A DNA stretch of 9,618 bases, taken from positions 1 to 9,618 of the forward strand of contig ONOV01000197.1 in NCBI GenBank assembly GCA_900319505.1. Direction: 5' to 3'. The first letter of the stretch is position 1, and each line of letters opens with the position of its first letter. The translations under genes and the position numbers were made by a program. Positions 1 to 6,533 of the stretch are shown here, one piece after another. Origin of the DNA: an uncultured Erysipelotrichaceae bacterium. Lineage in GTDB: Bacteria > Bacillota_I > Bacilli_A > Erysipelotrichales > Erysipelotrichaceae. The notes under the pieces are model-generated. The model searched no databases, had not been told where the DNA came from, and worked only from the letters and a program-made list of their open reading frames with translations.

Positions 1-11
1 CGGAGGGTGGA

Positions 12-17
12 TATAAT
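12..17 (+). promoter_or_regulatory. Possible -10 box upstream of glmU
   Basis: A perfect TATAAT lies 26 bases before the glmU start. Any -35 box would fall outside the window, so it cannot be tested here. Transcription from it would begin around base 24 and give a leader of only about 14 bases. The same bases could be the end of an upstream gene: one frame runs open from base 3 and stops at a TGA (39-41) that overlaps the glmU ATG in the ATGA arrangement common in operons. Which reading is right cannot be decided from 37 bases. Confidence 0.3.
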
Positions 18-37
18 AGTTCCGGCAGGAGGCTTAT

Positions 38-943
38 ATGAGAAATGCAATCATCATGGCTGGCGGCAAAGGCACACGCATGAAGTCGGTTCAGCCCAAA
101 GTATTACATAAAGTGCTGGATGAACCGATGGCATCTCTGGTTATTCATTCCCTGAAAGAAGCAGGGGCAGAGCGGATCGTCACGGTGGTCGGCTATCGTC
201 ATGAAGAAGTAGAAAAGGCATTGGCAGGACAGTGCGAATTTGCTCTGCAGGAGCCGCAGTTAGGTACCGGACATGCGGTCATGCAGGCAAGACAATTGGA
301 AAATGAAACAGGTATTACTGTAGTGGCCAGCGGCGACTGTCCCTGTGTCAGAAGCGAGACATATGCCATGATGTATGATTCACTGCAGGATGCGGATATG
401 TGTGTTCTGACGGCAGTGCCGGATGATAATGGCGCATATGGTCGGGTCATCAGAAGAAGAGACGGCACGGTTGAGAAAATTGTGGAATATAAAGATGCCA
501 GTGAAGAAGAGCGCAAGGTACGTGAAATCAATACGGGCATCTATGCCTTTAAAACAGAAGTGCTGTTTGAAGGCCTGAAGCACATCACCAATGATAATGC
601 CCAGCATGAGTACTACCTGACGGATCTGGTTGAAATTCTGCAGCAGTTTGGCAGGAAAGTCATTGCGGTAAACTGTGATGACTGGCATGAAGTGGAAGGC
701 GTCAATGACAATGCGGCTTTAGCAGAGGCAGGACAGTATCTTTCGGCCCGCATCAATCAGAAATGGATGAAGGAAGGCGTGACGATGATCGATCCGCGCT
801 TCACTTACATCGGACCATATGTAAAGATCGGACATGATGTAACAATCTATCCCAATACTTATTTATATGGAAAAACAGTGGTGGAAGACGGAGCTGTTGT
901 CATGCCCGGCACGATGGTGCGTGATCAGAAAATAACAAAATAA
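38..943 (+). CDS. glmU: GlmU-type UDP-GlcNAc pyrophosphorylase lacking the acetyltransferase domain
   Basis: A cytoplasmic nucleotidyltransferase that should join UTP and GlcNAc-1-phosphate to give UDP-GlcNAc for peptidoglycan and wall polymers. The N-terminal Rossmann-like domain (about residues 1-228) is intact. It has the nucleotide-binding loop AGGKGTRMKSVQPK (8-21), QEPQLGTGHA (71-80), the metal-binding Asp in SGD (98-100), YGR (134-136), EYKDA (150-154), NTG (165-167) and GVNDN (221-225). A short left-handed beta-helix start follows (about 250-295), and the protein ends at 301 residues. Bifunctional GlmU is about 456 residues, so the C-terminal part with the GlcN-1-P acetyltransferase site is absent. 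The bases after the stop do not encode it in any frame, so this is not a simple frameshift. The start is set by AGGAGG (27-32), five bases before the ATG. prs lies 99 bases downstream, as in many Firmicutes. The uridylyltransferase assignment is firm; the exact sugar-phosphate substrate is inferred. Confidence 0.9.
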   Translation: MRNAIIMAGGKGTRMKSVQPKVLHKVLDEPMASLVIHSLKEAGAERIVTVVGYRHEEVEKALAGQCEFALQEPQLGTGHAVMQARQLENETGITVVASGDCPCVRSETYAMMYDSLQDADMCVLTAVPDDNGAYGRVIRRRDGTVEKIVEYKDASEEERKVREINTGIYAFKTEVLFEGLKHITNDNAQHEYYLTDLVEILQQFGRKVIAVNCDDWHEVEGVNDNAALAEAGQYLSARINQKWMKEGVTMIDPRFTYIGPYVKIGHDVTIYPNTYLYGKTVVEDGAVVMPGTMVRDQKITK

Positions 944-959
944 GAGCACTGTTTTTACA

Positions 960-988
960 TTGACGTAAACGTTTAAGGTTGTTAGGAT
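960..988 (+). promoter_or_regulatory. Candidate sigma-A promoter of prs
   Basis: A -35 box TTGACG (960-965) and a -10 box TAGGAT (983-988) are separated by 17 bases. They match the consensus at five and four of six positions. No rho-independent terminator is visible between glmU and this promoter, so prs may also receive read-through from glmU. Confidence 0.5.
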
Positions 989-1011
989 AGTCGAGGGCTT
1001 TAGCACCTTAA
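973..1011 (+). repeat. Inverted repeat across the prs -10 region
   Basis: TTAAGGT (973-979) is mirrored by ACCTTAA (1005-1011), with 25 bases between the arms. The left arm lies in the promoter spacer and the right arm in the expected 5' leader. It could be a repressor-binding site or part of a leader RNA fold. It is not followed by a T-run, so it is not a terminator. I did not recognise it as a known riboswitch. Confidence 0.35.
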
Positions 1012-1042
1012 CATCTGAATAAAAGAGGAAAAGAGGACAAGG

Positions 1043-2005
1043 ATGGTAAAAGATACTGTTGTATTCGCTTTGACTTCCAGTACAGATCTGGCAGCTGCAG
1101 TATGTCAGGATCTGAATCTGCCTTTAGGCAAGATCAAAGTAGAACACTTCGCTGACGGTGAGATCCTGGTCGAACCGCAGGAGTCAGTTCGTGGACGTTC
1201 TGTATTCATCATACAGAGTACATGCAACCCTGTAACAGACCGGCTGATGGAAGTTCTTGTATGCATTGATGCCTGCAAGCGCGCTTCTGCCGGTGAAATC
1301 AATGTCATCATGCCTTACTACGGTTATGCAAGACAGGATCGTAAAGCAAAGCCGCGTCAGCCGATTACCGCAAAACTTGTAGCTGATCTGCTGCAGGTAG
1401 CCGGGGCTGACCGTGTTGTCGTCTTCGATCTGCATGCGGCACAGATTCAGGGCTTCTTTGATATCCCGATTGATGATCTGACCGCCGTTCCGATGATCGG
1501 ACAGTATTTCAAGAAGAAGTTTGAAGGCAGAGATGACCTGGTTGTTGTTTCACCTGATCATGGCGGTGTTACCAGAGCCAGAAGACTGGCCGATATTCTG
1601 GATGCACCGATTGCTATTATTGATAAGAGAAGACCGAAGCCGAATATGGTAGAGGCGCAGAATGTGATTGGTGATGTGAATGGCAAGACATGTGTTGTTG
1701 TGGATGATATCTGCGATACCGCGGGTTCTCTGGTAGCCGGATGCGAAATCCTCAAGAAACATGGTGCCAAGGAAATCTACACAGCTATCACACATGGCGT
1801 CTTCTCCAGAGATGCAATTGAGAAGATTGAAAATTCTCCGATCAAGGAAATGGTCATCACAGATACGGTTCCGTTAAGTGACGAGAAGAAAGCAAAAACA
1901 ACAAAGATTACAGTTCTGTCTGTAGCAGATATGATTGCCACAACAATCAACTCGATTCTCGGACATAAGCCTGTATCCCTTGTCTATAACATGTATAAAG
2001 ACTGA
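1043..2005 (+). CDS. prs: Ribose-phosphate pyrophosphokinase (PRPP synthetase)
   Basis: Makes 5-phosphoribosyl-1-pyrophosphate from ribose-5-phosphate and ATP, the shared precursor of purines, pyrimidines, NAD, histidine and tryptophan. It is cytoplasmic and normally hexameric in class I enzymes. The 320 residues match the usual length. Visible family marks are FADGE (36-40), the flexible-loop motif YARQDRK (95-101), DLHAAQIQGFFDIP (129-142) with the conserved His131, and the PRPP-binding loop DDICDTAGS (221-229) after a run of Val. Many relatives have DDMIDTAGT at that loop, so the Cys224 and Ser229 variants are mild deviations. The start is supported by AGAGGA (1032-1037), five bases upstream. 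The gene has its own candidate promoter and is closed by a hairpin terminator 10 bases after the stop. Confidence 0.97.
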   Translation: MVKDTVVFALTSSTDLAAAVCQDLNLPLGKIKVEHFADGEILVEPQESVRGRSVFIIQSTCNPVTDRLMEVLVCIDACKRASAGEINVIMPYYGYARQDRKAKPRQPITAKLVADLLQVAGADRVVVFDLHAAQIQGFFDIPIDDLTAVPMIGQYFKKKFEGRDDLVVVSPDHGGVTRARRLADILDAPIAIIDKRRPKPNMVEAQNVIGDVNGKTCVVVDDICDTAGSLVAGCEILKKHGAKEIYTAITHGVFSRDAIEKIENSPIKEMVITDTVPLSDEKKAKTTKITVLSVADMIATTINSILGHKPVSLVYNMYKD

Positions 2006-2014
2006 AAAGTCATG

Positions 2015-2051
2015 AAGGCATGCCGTTTTGATGCGACATGCTTTTTATTTT
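2015..2051 (+). terminator. Rho-independent terminator after prs
   Basis: A stem pairs 2015-2025 with 2034-2044, with a GCATG/CATGC core, one C-A mismatch and one G-T pair. The loop has eight bases. A T-rich tail follows (2042-2051). It sits just after the prs stop and separates prs from the next gene. Confidence 0.75.
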
Positions 2052-2085
2052 GTCACATCAAAATACAGAATATCGTTTATGTGCC

Positions 2086-2115
2086 TTGTTAAGAGGCGGA
2101 AAAAACTGGCATAGT
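2086..2115 (+). promoter_or_regulatory. Candidate promoter of the PEPCK-like gene
   Basis: A -35-like TTGTTA (2086-2091) and a -10-like CATAGT (2110-2115) are 18 bases apart. Each is four of six to consensus or slightly better, so it is only a moderate match. The gene lies behind a terminator and needs its own promoter, and this is the best candidate in the 139-base gap. The -10 overlaps a perfect palindrome. Confidence 0.35.
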
Positions 2116-2126
2116 TAAGTTAACTA
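2112..2126 (+). promoter_or_regulatory. Perfect palindrome, probable operator
   Basis: TAGTTAAGTTAACTA is a perfect inverted repeat of seven bases around a central G. It overlaps the likely -10 box and ends 18 bases before the start codon of the PEPCK-like gene. The symmetry, size and position suit a dimeric repressor. No T-run follows it, so it is not a terminator. The regulator is unknown. Confidence 0.5.
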
Positions 2127-2144
2127 CACAAAAAGGAGGTACGT

Positions 2145-3845
2145 ATGCAGGAAGCCGTTTATTACCATGACAATGAAGTTGTTCTGAATTATTCAAAAGA
2201 ATTTGTGACATCCAGTGATCAGCTGTTTGATTCTGAATTATTCAATACATTAATCGATCATTATCTGGAATATCTCAAGACAGAGCGCAGAGACATCCGT
2301 GAATTTCTTTATGCCGGCGGTCGAGATGATAAAAAGGTAAAGGAAGACCTCAGAAATACACTGCGCCTGATTACCCTGATGAACATCAAACAGACAGATC
2401 TGCCCTATGTAAAGTTCCCTGACAAACTGGAAGAGGTTGTTGAAGACATGTACAGATGGTGGAACAGTCACCAGCGCTATTCTCTGCTGTATACCCAGAA
2501 CGCAGACAGTTATCAGACCAATTCCTTCATGAATGTGGAAAGCAAGATCAACAGTGCCGCCCGTGATCTGTTCCGCACACTGTCCCGCAAGATTACCGGT
2601 GTGGCCGATAACATGTACCGTCAGCTGCAGGCAGGTACCAATGCTTCATTACTGATGGAACAGTATCAATGGGACTGTCCGGAAGAATACAGCGTGCTGA
2701 AAGAGATTGCCTTTGTCCATACCATCATGGTCAGAACACCGCTGATCATTCATACCAAGTCCAATAAGAGAACCAATGTATTCAAGGACCAAGATTATAA
2801 CCCGATTGAAGATTTCAACGGCAGCCCGGATGACTGGTTCTGCTATCCGGCATGGGTTGGCGAAGTGCTGATGTACGTGTACTTCCATAAGGACTACATG
2901 AGCTCCTGTGTCGCAACAAGCGGTCTGTTCCAGCTGGCAAGAGAAGAGGACTGCCACAGAAAGCCGGATGCGATCCTGCTGTTTGGCAATCCGGACGGCA
3001 CAAAGGATACCGTTTTTTACCACGATGAGAAAAACGGCATCTGGGTTGGCAAGACATCTGCATCTGAAGAAATCGATTACTTCGGTTATACCAAGAAATC
3101 CATGCTGACACTGCATAACCTGGTCATGATGGAAAGAGGCTGGCTGCCGATTCATGGCGCTATGGTCAACCTGTATCTGAAAGACGGCAGAAAGAAAGGC
3201 CTCATGTTCATGGGAGATTCCGGTGCCGGTAAATCTGAAACTCTGGAAGCTCTGTCCAAAATGGCAAGTGACCTGATTGACCATCAGGAAACTGTTTTTG
3301 ATGATATGGGTACCATCCATATCAATGAGGATGGAAAACTGAGAGCAGAAGGAACAGAAATCGGTGCTTTTGTCCGTCTGGATGATCTGGATCAGGCAAC
3401 CGCATATAAAGAACTGGATCGTTCCATCTTCTTCAATCCGGAAAGAAAAAATGCCCGTGTTGTCATGCCGGCAGCACCCTATAAGATTGTTGTAAAGGAA
3501 CATCCGATTGACTGCCTGCTTTATGCCAATAACTATGATGACAAGAGAGGCATGCATCTGTTTAATGATGCAAAGGAAGCCAAAGAAACATTTATCCAGG
3601 GCAGGCGATTTGCCCTTGGCACCACGCAGGAAAAAGGACTTTCCACAACTTTCTTTGCCAATCCGTTTGGACCGATGCAGAGACAGGAACAGTGCTCCGC
3701 TCTGATCGATCAGATCTTTGCTGAGATCGTTAAAGAAAATATTCCTTTAGGTGAAGTCTATACATGCCTTGGACTGCCGGATAAAGGCAATCACGGTATT
3801 GATGAAGCAGCGAAGGAACTGCTGAAGTTTGTCGTTGAGAAGTAG
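2145..3845 (+). CDS. Divergent PEP carboxykinase / HPr kinase superfamily P-loop protein
   Basis: A 566-residue soluble protein whose C-terminal half follows the order of motifs in ATP-dependent PEP carboxykinase. YFGYTKKSM (312-320) resembles the YxGGxMKKG region with its active-site Lys. LPIHGAM (334-340) resembles the MHCSAN region with the metal-binding His. GDSGAGKSE (357-365) is a Walker A loop, DD (386-387) fits the metal site, and NARVVMP (436-442) fits the substrate Arg segment. FALGTTQEKGLSTTFFANPF (489-508) fits the AGTE/TFSACFG region. The P-loop itself, with Ser-Glu after the Lys, looks more like HPr kinase than PEPCK, which normally has GTGKTTL. The first 300 residues are not recognisable. 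The protein could be an ATP-using carboxykinase in gluconeogenesis or anaplerosis, or a kinase of another target; the sequence does not settle this. The start has AAGGAGG (2133-2139) five bases upstream. The gene stands alone between two terminators, behind a palindromic operator candidate. Confidence 0.75.
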   Translation: MQEAVYYHDNEVVLNYSKEFVTSSDQLFDSELFNTLIDHYLEYLKTERRDIREFLYAGGRDDKKVKEDLRNTLRLITLMNIKQTDLPYVKFPDKLEEVVEDMYRWWNSHQRYSLLYTQNADSYQTNSFMNVESKINSAARDLFRTLSRKITGVADNMYRQLQAGTNASLLMEQYQWDCPEEYSVLKEIAFVHTIMVRTPLIIHTKSNKRTNVFKDQDYNPIEDFNGSPDDWFCYPAWVGEVLMYVYFHKDYMSSCVATSGLFQLAREEDCHRKPDAILLFGNPDGTKDTVFYHDEKNGIWVGKTSASEEIDYFGYTKKSMLTLHNLVMMERGWLPIHGAMVNLYLKDGRKKGLMFMGDSGAGKSETLEALSKMASDLIDHQETVFDDMGTIHINEDGKLRAEGTEIGAFVRLDDLDQATAYKELDRSIFFNPERKNARVVMPAAPYKIVVKEHPIDCLLYANNYDDKRGMHLFNDAKEAKETFIQGRRFALGTTQEKGLSTTFFANPFGPMQRQEQCSALIDQIFAEIVKENIPLGEVYTCLGLPDKGNHGIDEAAKELLKFVVEK

Positions 3846-3858
3846 AATGCAATAAAAG

Positions 3859-3888
3859 AAGGCCCGGGATCAATTTCCCGGACCTTTT
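3859..3888. terminator. Bidirectional terminator between convergent genes
   Basis: A GC-rich stem pairs 3859-3869 with 3876-3886, with one C-A mismatch (3863/3882) and a six-base loop. On the plus strand it ends in TTTT; on the minus strand the tail reads TTCTTTTATT. It lies 14 bases after the PEPCK-like stop and 27 bases after the stop of the minus-strand gene, so it can serve both. Confidence 0.8.
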
Positions 3889-3915
3889 GCTTTGCTGTAA
3901 AAGTATGTCTAATGA

Positions 3916-5064
3916 TCAGCCCCAGATATTTGTGCTTCTGGCTATGCTCGAAAGGGTTCTTGCAATCGAAGACCATGTTCCCCACACTACAATAATGATC
4001 ACCATCAGTATCGTACAGGCAATGAAGACAGCTTTTCCATATGGATTCATTCTGCCGCTGTTCAGTGAGGTGATGAGATAGACTAACAGGAAGCTCAGGG
4101 CAAACAGTGTAATCAGCAATGTCAGTATAAAGGAAAACTTCGCTGTAAAAGATGCGGCTAACAGGCAGATCTCCGGAATAAACATCCACTTGGCGGCTTT
4201 CTGCCAGACAGTGTGGAAGGAAGGCTTTTCCTCCTCGAACCATGCCGAAAGCATACAGATGCCAAGCAGGGCAGCACTCAGCAATATACCCCAGCCAAAG
4301 CAGTTCCAGTAAGAATAGTCATAGTTCTTCAGCAGATGATTAATATCAGAGCGGGAGAAACTGGTCAGGCCGTACATGGACATTACAAGCGCACCTACAG
4401 ATTCCGCGACGGCATGGACAATTTCATAGAAGAGACCGGAACCGATCCGATAAAGATAAAGCGTATGAATGAATATGGAAGCCGGAATGATCAGGCCGGA
4501 GAGTTCCGCATCAGATGTCAGCGGGTGATGGAAGATAGAAAGCATTGCTTTCCCTTCTTCTTTCAACCAGGCCGTGAAGACATTTGCTTTTTTCTTCTGC
4601 TCATCAGAAAGATGAATCTTATGTTTTTTCTTCTTTTCTGTCTTTGGCTCTGCATCAGCAGAATGTGTACTGCTTTCTGTTTCAGCTTCTTTCTTTTCTT
4701 CAGCAGGCTGTTCCTCAGCAGTTTCTTTTTCATTGCCTGTGCCTGATGTCTGATCAGAGACTTTTTCTTTTTCTGAAGTGTCAGGTTCAGCAGATTCTTC
4801 GGCTGTTTCAGGCTGATCTGCTTCTTTCTGTTCCATATCCTCCGGCTTTTCAGACTCCGTCGAATTGTCTGTGTTGCCATGATCTGTTTCTTCAGAATGT
4901 TCGGGTATGTCAGATTCTTCTTTCTCTTCCAGTTCATTGACTGGCACTGGTTCATCATCAATCGGTTCGGCGAATTCTTCTGGTTTCTGCTGTGTCGGTT
5001 TGCCGCAGTAGATACAGAAGAGGCTTTCTTCGGGAAGTTCTTTACCACAGTATCTGCATTTCAT
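3916..5064 (-). CDS. Zinc-ribbon membrane protein with long acidic linker, function unknown
   Basis: A 382-residue protein in three parts. Residues 1-22 form a zinc ribbon with CxxC pairs at Cys3/Cys6 and Cys17/Cys20. Residues 25-140 are a low-complexity stretch rich in Glu, Asp, Ser, Thr and Pro, expected to be disordered, ending in a basic KKKKHK patch near 145. Residues 189-364 hold about six hydrophobic segments (near 189-205, 213-233, 254-275, 293-310, 312-332 and 344-364). It should sit in the cell membrane with the zinc ribbon and linker probably in the cytoplasm. The frame stays open 32 codons upstream, but I chose the ATG at 5064: it has AAGGAGG eight bases upstream (5073-5079) and starts exactly at the MKCRYCGK ribbon. 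I do not recognise a specific family. Similar zinc-ribbon membrane proteins are common in Firmicutes without known roles. Confidence 0.85.
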   Translation of the reverse strand: MKCRYCGKELPEESLFCIYCGKPTQQKPEEFAEPIDDEPVPVNELEEKEESDIPEHSEETDHGNTDNSTESEKPEDMEQKEADQPETAEESAEPDTSEKEKVSDQTSGTGNEKETAEEQPAEEKKEAETESSTHSADAEPKTEKKKKHKIHLSDEQKKKANVFTAWLKEEGKAMLSIFHHPLTSDAELSGLIIPASIFIHTLYLYRIGSGLFYEIVHAVAESVGALVMSMYGLTSFSRSDINHLLKNYDYSYWNCFGWGILLSAALLGICMLSAWFEEEKPSFHTVWQKAAKWMFIPEICLLAASFTAKFSFILTLLITLFALSFLLVYLITSLNSGRMNPYGKAVFIACTILMVIIIVVWGTWSSIARTLSSIARSTNIWG

Positions 5065-5090
5065 ACTTACGCCCTCCTTTTTCTGAATCC

Positions 5091-5119
5091 ATTCTAAAAC
5101 AAAGCATAGCTGCAGGCAA
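5091..5119 (-). promoter_or_regulatory. Promoter of the zinc-ribbon membrane gene
   Basis: On the minus strand, TTGCCT (5119-5114) and TAGAAT (5096-5091) are separated by exactly 17 bases, four and five of six to consensus. Transcription would start near 5084 and give a leader of about 20 bases containing the Shine-Dalgarno sequence. It also supports the start at 5064, because the longer reading frame would begin upstream of this promoter. Confidence 0.55.
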
Positions 5120-5204
5120 AAGGACAGAAAAGCGTTTATGTTCATGAAATTATGGTACATGGTCTTAAATCGATGTAAATTAATAATGACGCTGAGGATA
5201 AAAG

Positions 5205-6401
5205 ATGATTTATTTTGATACCGTCATCCGGAACCAGCTGGCACGGGGAGACATTCCGTATCTGGTCATGTATACAGAAGTAAATCTTTTCTGTATTATT
5301 CTTCTGCTGCAGGTGATACGAAGATCCCGTGACAGCATCCGGCTGAAAAATCAGGAAGATTTCAACCGGGCTCTTCTTTCTGCCTGTGCTGTTTTTGCAT
5401 CGGATACACTGATTGTTCTGATGGATTATGCGGCAATTCCCATGATCAGATGGGTATATCTTCTGATCAAGGATGCGTATTTCTTTTCCGTTGGTGTGAT
5501 GAGCTTTGCCTGGTTTATTCATGCACAGAACCTGGTGAATAATAAATTCGTGAATCATCGGAAGGATATCTGGAAGTGGAGCGGGATGCTGATTGCGGCG
5601 GTTATACTGCTGCTCATTAACTGGAAGATACCGTTTCTGTTTGGCATATCCGATCATACCTATAAAAGAGGTCCGCTGTTTCTTCTGAATTACGTTTTCG
5701 GCTACTCCTATATAGTTATGGCTGTCTTTGTAGCCCTGCGGGCAAGCTTTCAGAAAGAACACTTTGCGGATAAAGATACACTGCGTTCCTTCATCTGTCT
5801 GCCGTTTCCTCCGGCCTTAGCAGGTATATCCCAGTATTACTATCCTAAGATTCCGGTACTCTGCTGTGCGGTTACTGCAATTATTGAATATATGTCCATG
5901 AAAGCTGCGTCCACATTGATCTCTCTGGATTCATTGACCCAGCTCAACAACCGCAGAAGATTTGTGGTCAAGCTGCAGAGTGCGATCGATGAACTGAAGC
6001 CGGAAGAAAATCTCTATGTCATGATCATGGATATCGATTATTTTAAAGCGATCAATGATACCTACGGACATCCGGAAGGAGATGAAGCACTCCTGATTGC
6101 TTCCCGCTCCATAGCAAAGGCAGTGGGCAGAATTGATCGCAGCAGTGTAATAGCGCGCTATGGCGGTGATGAGTTCATTGTCTTTTCCAGAGCGGAAGGC
6201 AATGACTGCTGTGAAAAGATACAGAAAGCGATTGAAGAAGAGCTGAAGAAGGAAAAGGAAGTAAAGCAGAAGCCTTATGATATTACGATGTCCTATGGCT
6301 TTGTCCGCTATGAGCCGAATATGAGTATCGCTGATGTGGTCGCTGCGGCGGATCAGAAACTGTATCAGATCAAGCAGGAACATCATAAACAGAGAATCTG
6401 A
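5205..6401 (+). CDS. Membrane-bound diguanylate cyclase (GGDEF domain)
   Basis: Should make cyclic di-GMP from two GTP at the inner face of the membrane. Residues 1-235 hold about six hydrophobic segments (near 17-37, 54-73, 81-107, 124-140, 157-180 and 196-228), an uncharacterised sensor region with no PAS or HAMP that I can recognise. The GGDEF domain spans about 240-392: DSLTQLNNRR (242-251), the metal-binding Asp in DIDYFK (276-281), the nucleotide-binding Asn-Asp in INDTYGH (283-289), and intact YGGDEF (319-324). The usual product-inhibition RxxD, placed five residues before GGDEF, is absent: that stretch reads DRSSVIARY. The start has GAGG (5194-5197), seven bases before the ATG. It is divergent from the zinc-ribbon gene and followed at once by a strong terminator, so it is a single-gene unit. 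I see no convincing promoter in the 140-base divergent gap for this strand. Confidence 0.93.
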   Translation: MIYFDTVIRNQLARGDIPYLVMYTEVNLFCIILLLQVIRRSRDSIRLKNQEDFNRALLSACAVFASDTLIVLMDYAAIPMIRWVYLLIKDAYFFSVGVMSFAWFIHAQNLVNNKFVNHRKDIWKWSGMLIAAVILLLINWKIPFLFGISDHTYKRGPLFLLNYVFGYSYIVMAVFVALRASFQKEHFADKDTLRSFICLPFPPALAGISQYYYPKIPVLCCAVTAIIEYMSMKAASTLISLDSLTQLNNRRRFVVKLQSAIDELKPEENLYVMIMDIDYFKAINDTYGHPEGDEALLIASRSIAKAVGRIDRSSVIARYGGDEFIVFSRAEGNDCCEKIQKAIEEELKKEKEVKQKPYDITMSYGFVRYEPNMSIADVVAAADQKLYQIKQEHHKQRI

Positions 6402-6433
6402 AACTGCTGTGGAAACATGGCAGTTTTTCTTTC
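6401..6433 (+). terminator. Rho-independent terminator after the diguanylate cyclase gene
   Basis: An 11-pair stem joins 6401-6411 to 6416-6426, closed by a GAAA tetraloop and containing two G-T pairs. A T-rich tail (TTTTTCTTTC, 6424-6433) follows. The stem begins at the last base of the stop codon. It insulates the copper operon downstream. Confidence 0.9.
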
Positions 6434-6467
6434 GGGCACGAAATATATGAATCACTGTGCATATGTG

Positions 6468-6496
6468 TTGACACAATACCCTTGGGGGTATATAAC
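6468..6496 (+). promoter_or_regulatory. Promoter of the csoR-copA operon
   Basis: A perfect -35 box TTGACA (6468-6473) and a -10 box TATAAC (6491-6496, five of six) are separated by exactly 17 bases. Transcription should start near 6503, giving a leader of about 30 bases before csoR. The spacer is almost filled by a CsoR-type operator, so a bound repressor would block RNA polymerase directly. Confidence 0.85.
6476..6491 (+). promoter_or_regulatory. CsoR operator (copper box)
   Basis: ATACCCTTGGGGGTAT is a near-perfect inverted repeat, ATACCC and GGGTAT around four bases. This is the G/C-core form known for CsoR sites in Firmicutes. It lies between the -35 and -10 boxes. It fits autoregulation: apo-CsoR bound here blocks transcription, and Cu(I) binding releases it. 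Confidence 0.85.
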
Positions 6497-6514
6497 TAAG
6501 CTGTACAGGAGATA

Positions 6515-6530
6515 AACCCCTGGGAGGTAT
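6515..6530 (+). promoter_or_regulatory. Second, degenerate CsoR-like site over the csoR ribosome binding site
   Basis: AACCCCTGGGAGGTAT matches the main operator at 12 of 16 positions by hand alignment. It lies in the leader and includes the GGGAGG Shine-Dalgarno sequence. It may be an auxiliary binding site, or the likeness may simply come from the ribosome binding site being G-rich. Confidence 0.35.
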
Positions 6531-6533
6531 GTG

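Noticed and set aside
944..1042. Remnant of the GlmU acetyltransferase domain or a PRPP-type riboswitch between glmU and prs
   Set aside because: The frames read out to early stops without hexapeptide repeats, and no known riboswitch consensus could be recognised. Only a promoter and an inverted repeat were supported.
2649..3557. A 302-codon open frame on the minus strand opposite the PEPCK-like gene
   Set aside because: The plus-strand gene has clear P-loop and active-site motifs and a strong ribosome binding site. The antisense protein has no recognisable motif.
4213..5097. Overlapping plus-strand open frames (4213-4746, 4584-4940, 4879-5097) and a minus-strand frame at 4563-5048
   Set aside because: They arise from the repetitive GAA/GAG-rich acidic linker of the minus-strand zinc-ribbon gene, which reads as Phe/Leu/Ser-rich or Lys-rich junk in other frames.
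5065..5160. A longer start (ATG at 5160) for the zinc-ribbon gene
   Set aside because: It lies upstream of the predicted promoter (5091-5119) and lacks a good ribosome binding site. The ATG at 5064 has AAGGAGG at ideal spacing and begins right at the zinc ribbon.
5142..5762. A 206-codon minus-strand frame overlapping the start of the diguanylate cyclase gene
   Set aside because: It is antisense to a gene with an intact GGDEF domain and proper start. It would also cover the divergent promoter region. No motif was seen.
6531..6533. GTG start for csoR
   Set aside because: It is only three bases from the Shine-Dalgarno sequence. The ATG three bases later has a proper six-base spacing.
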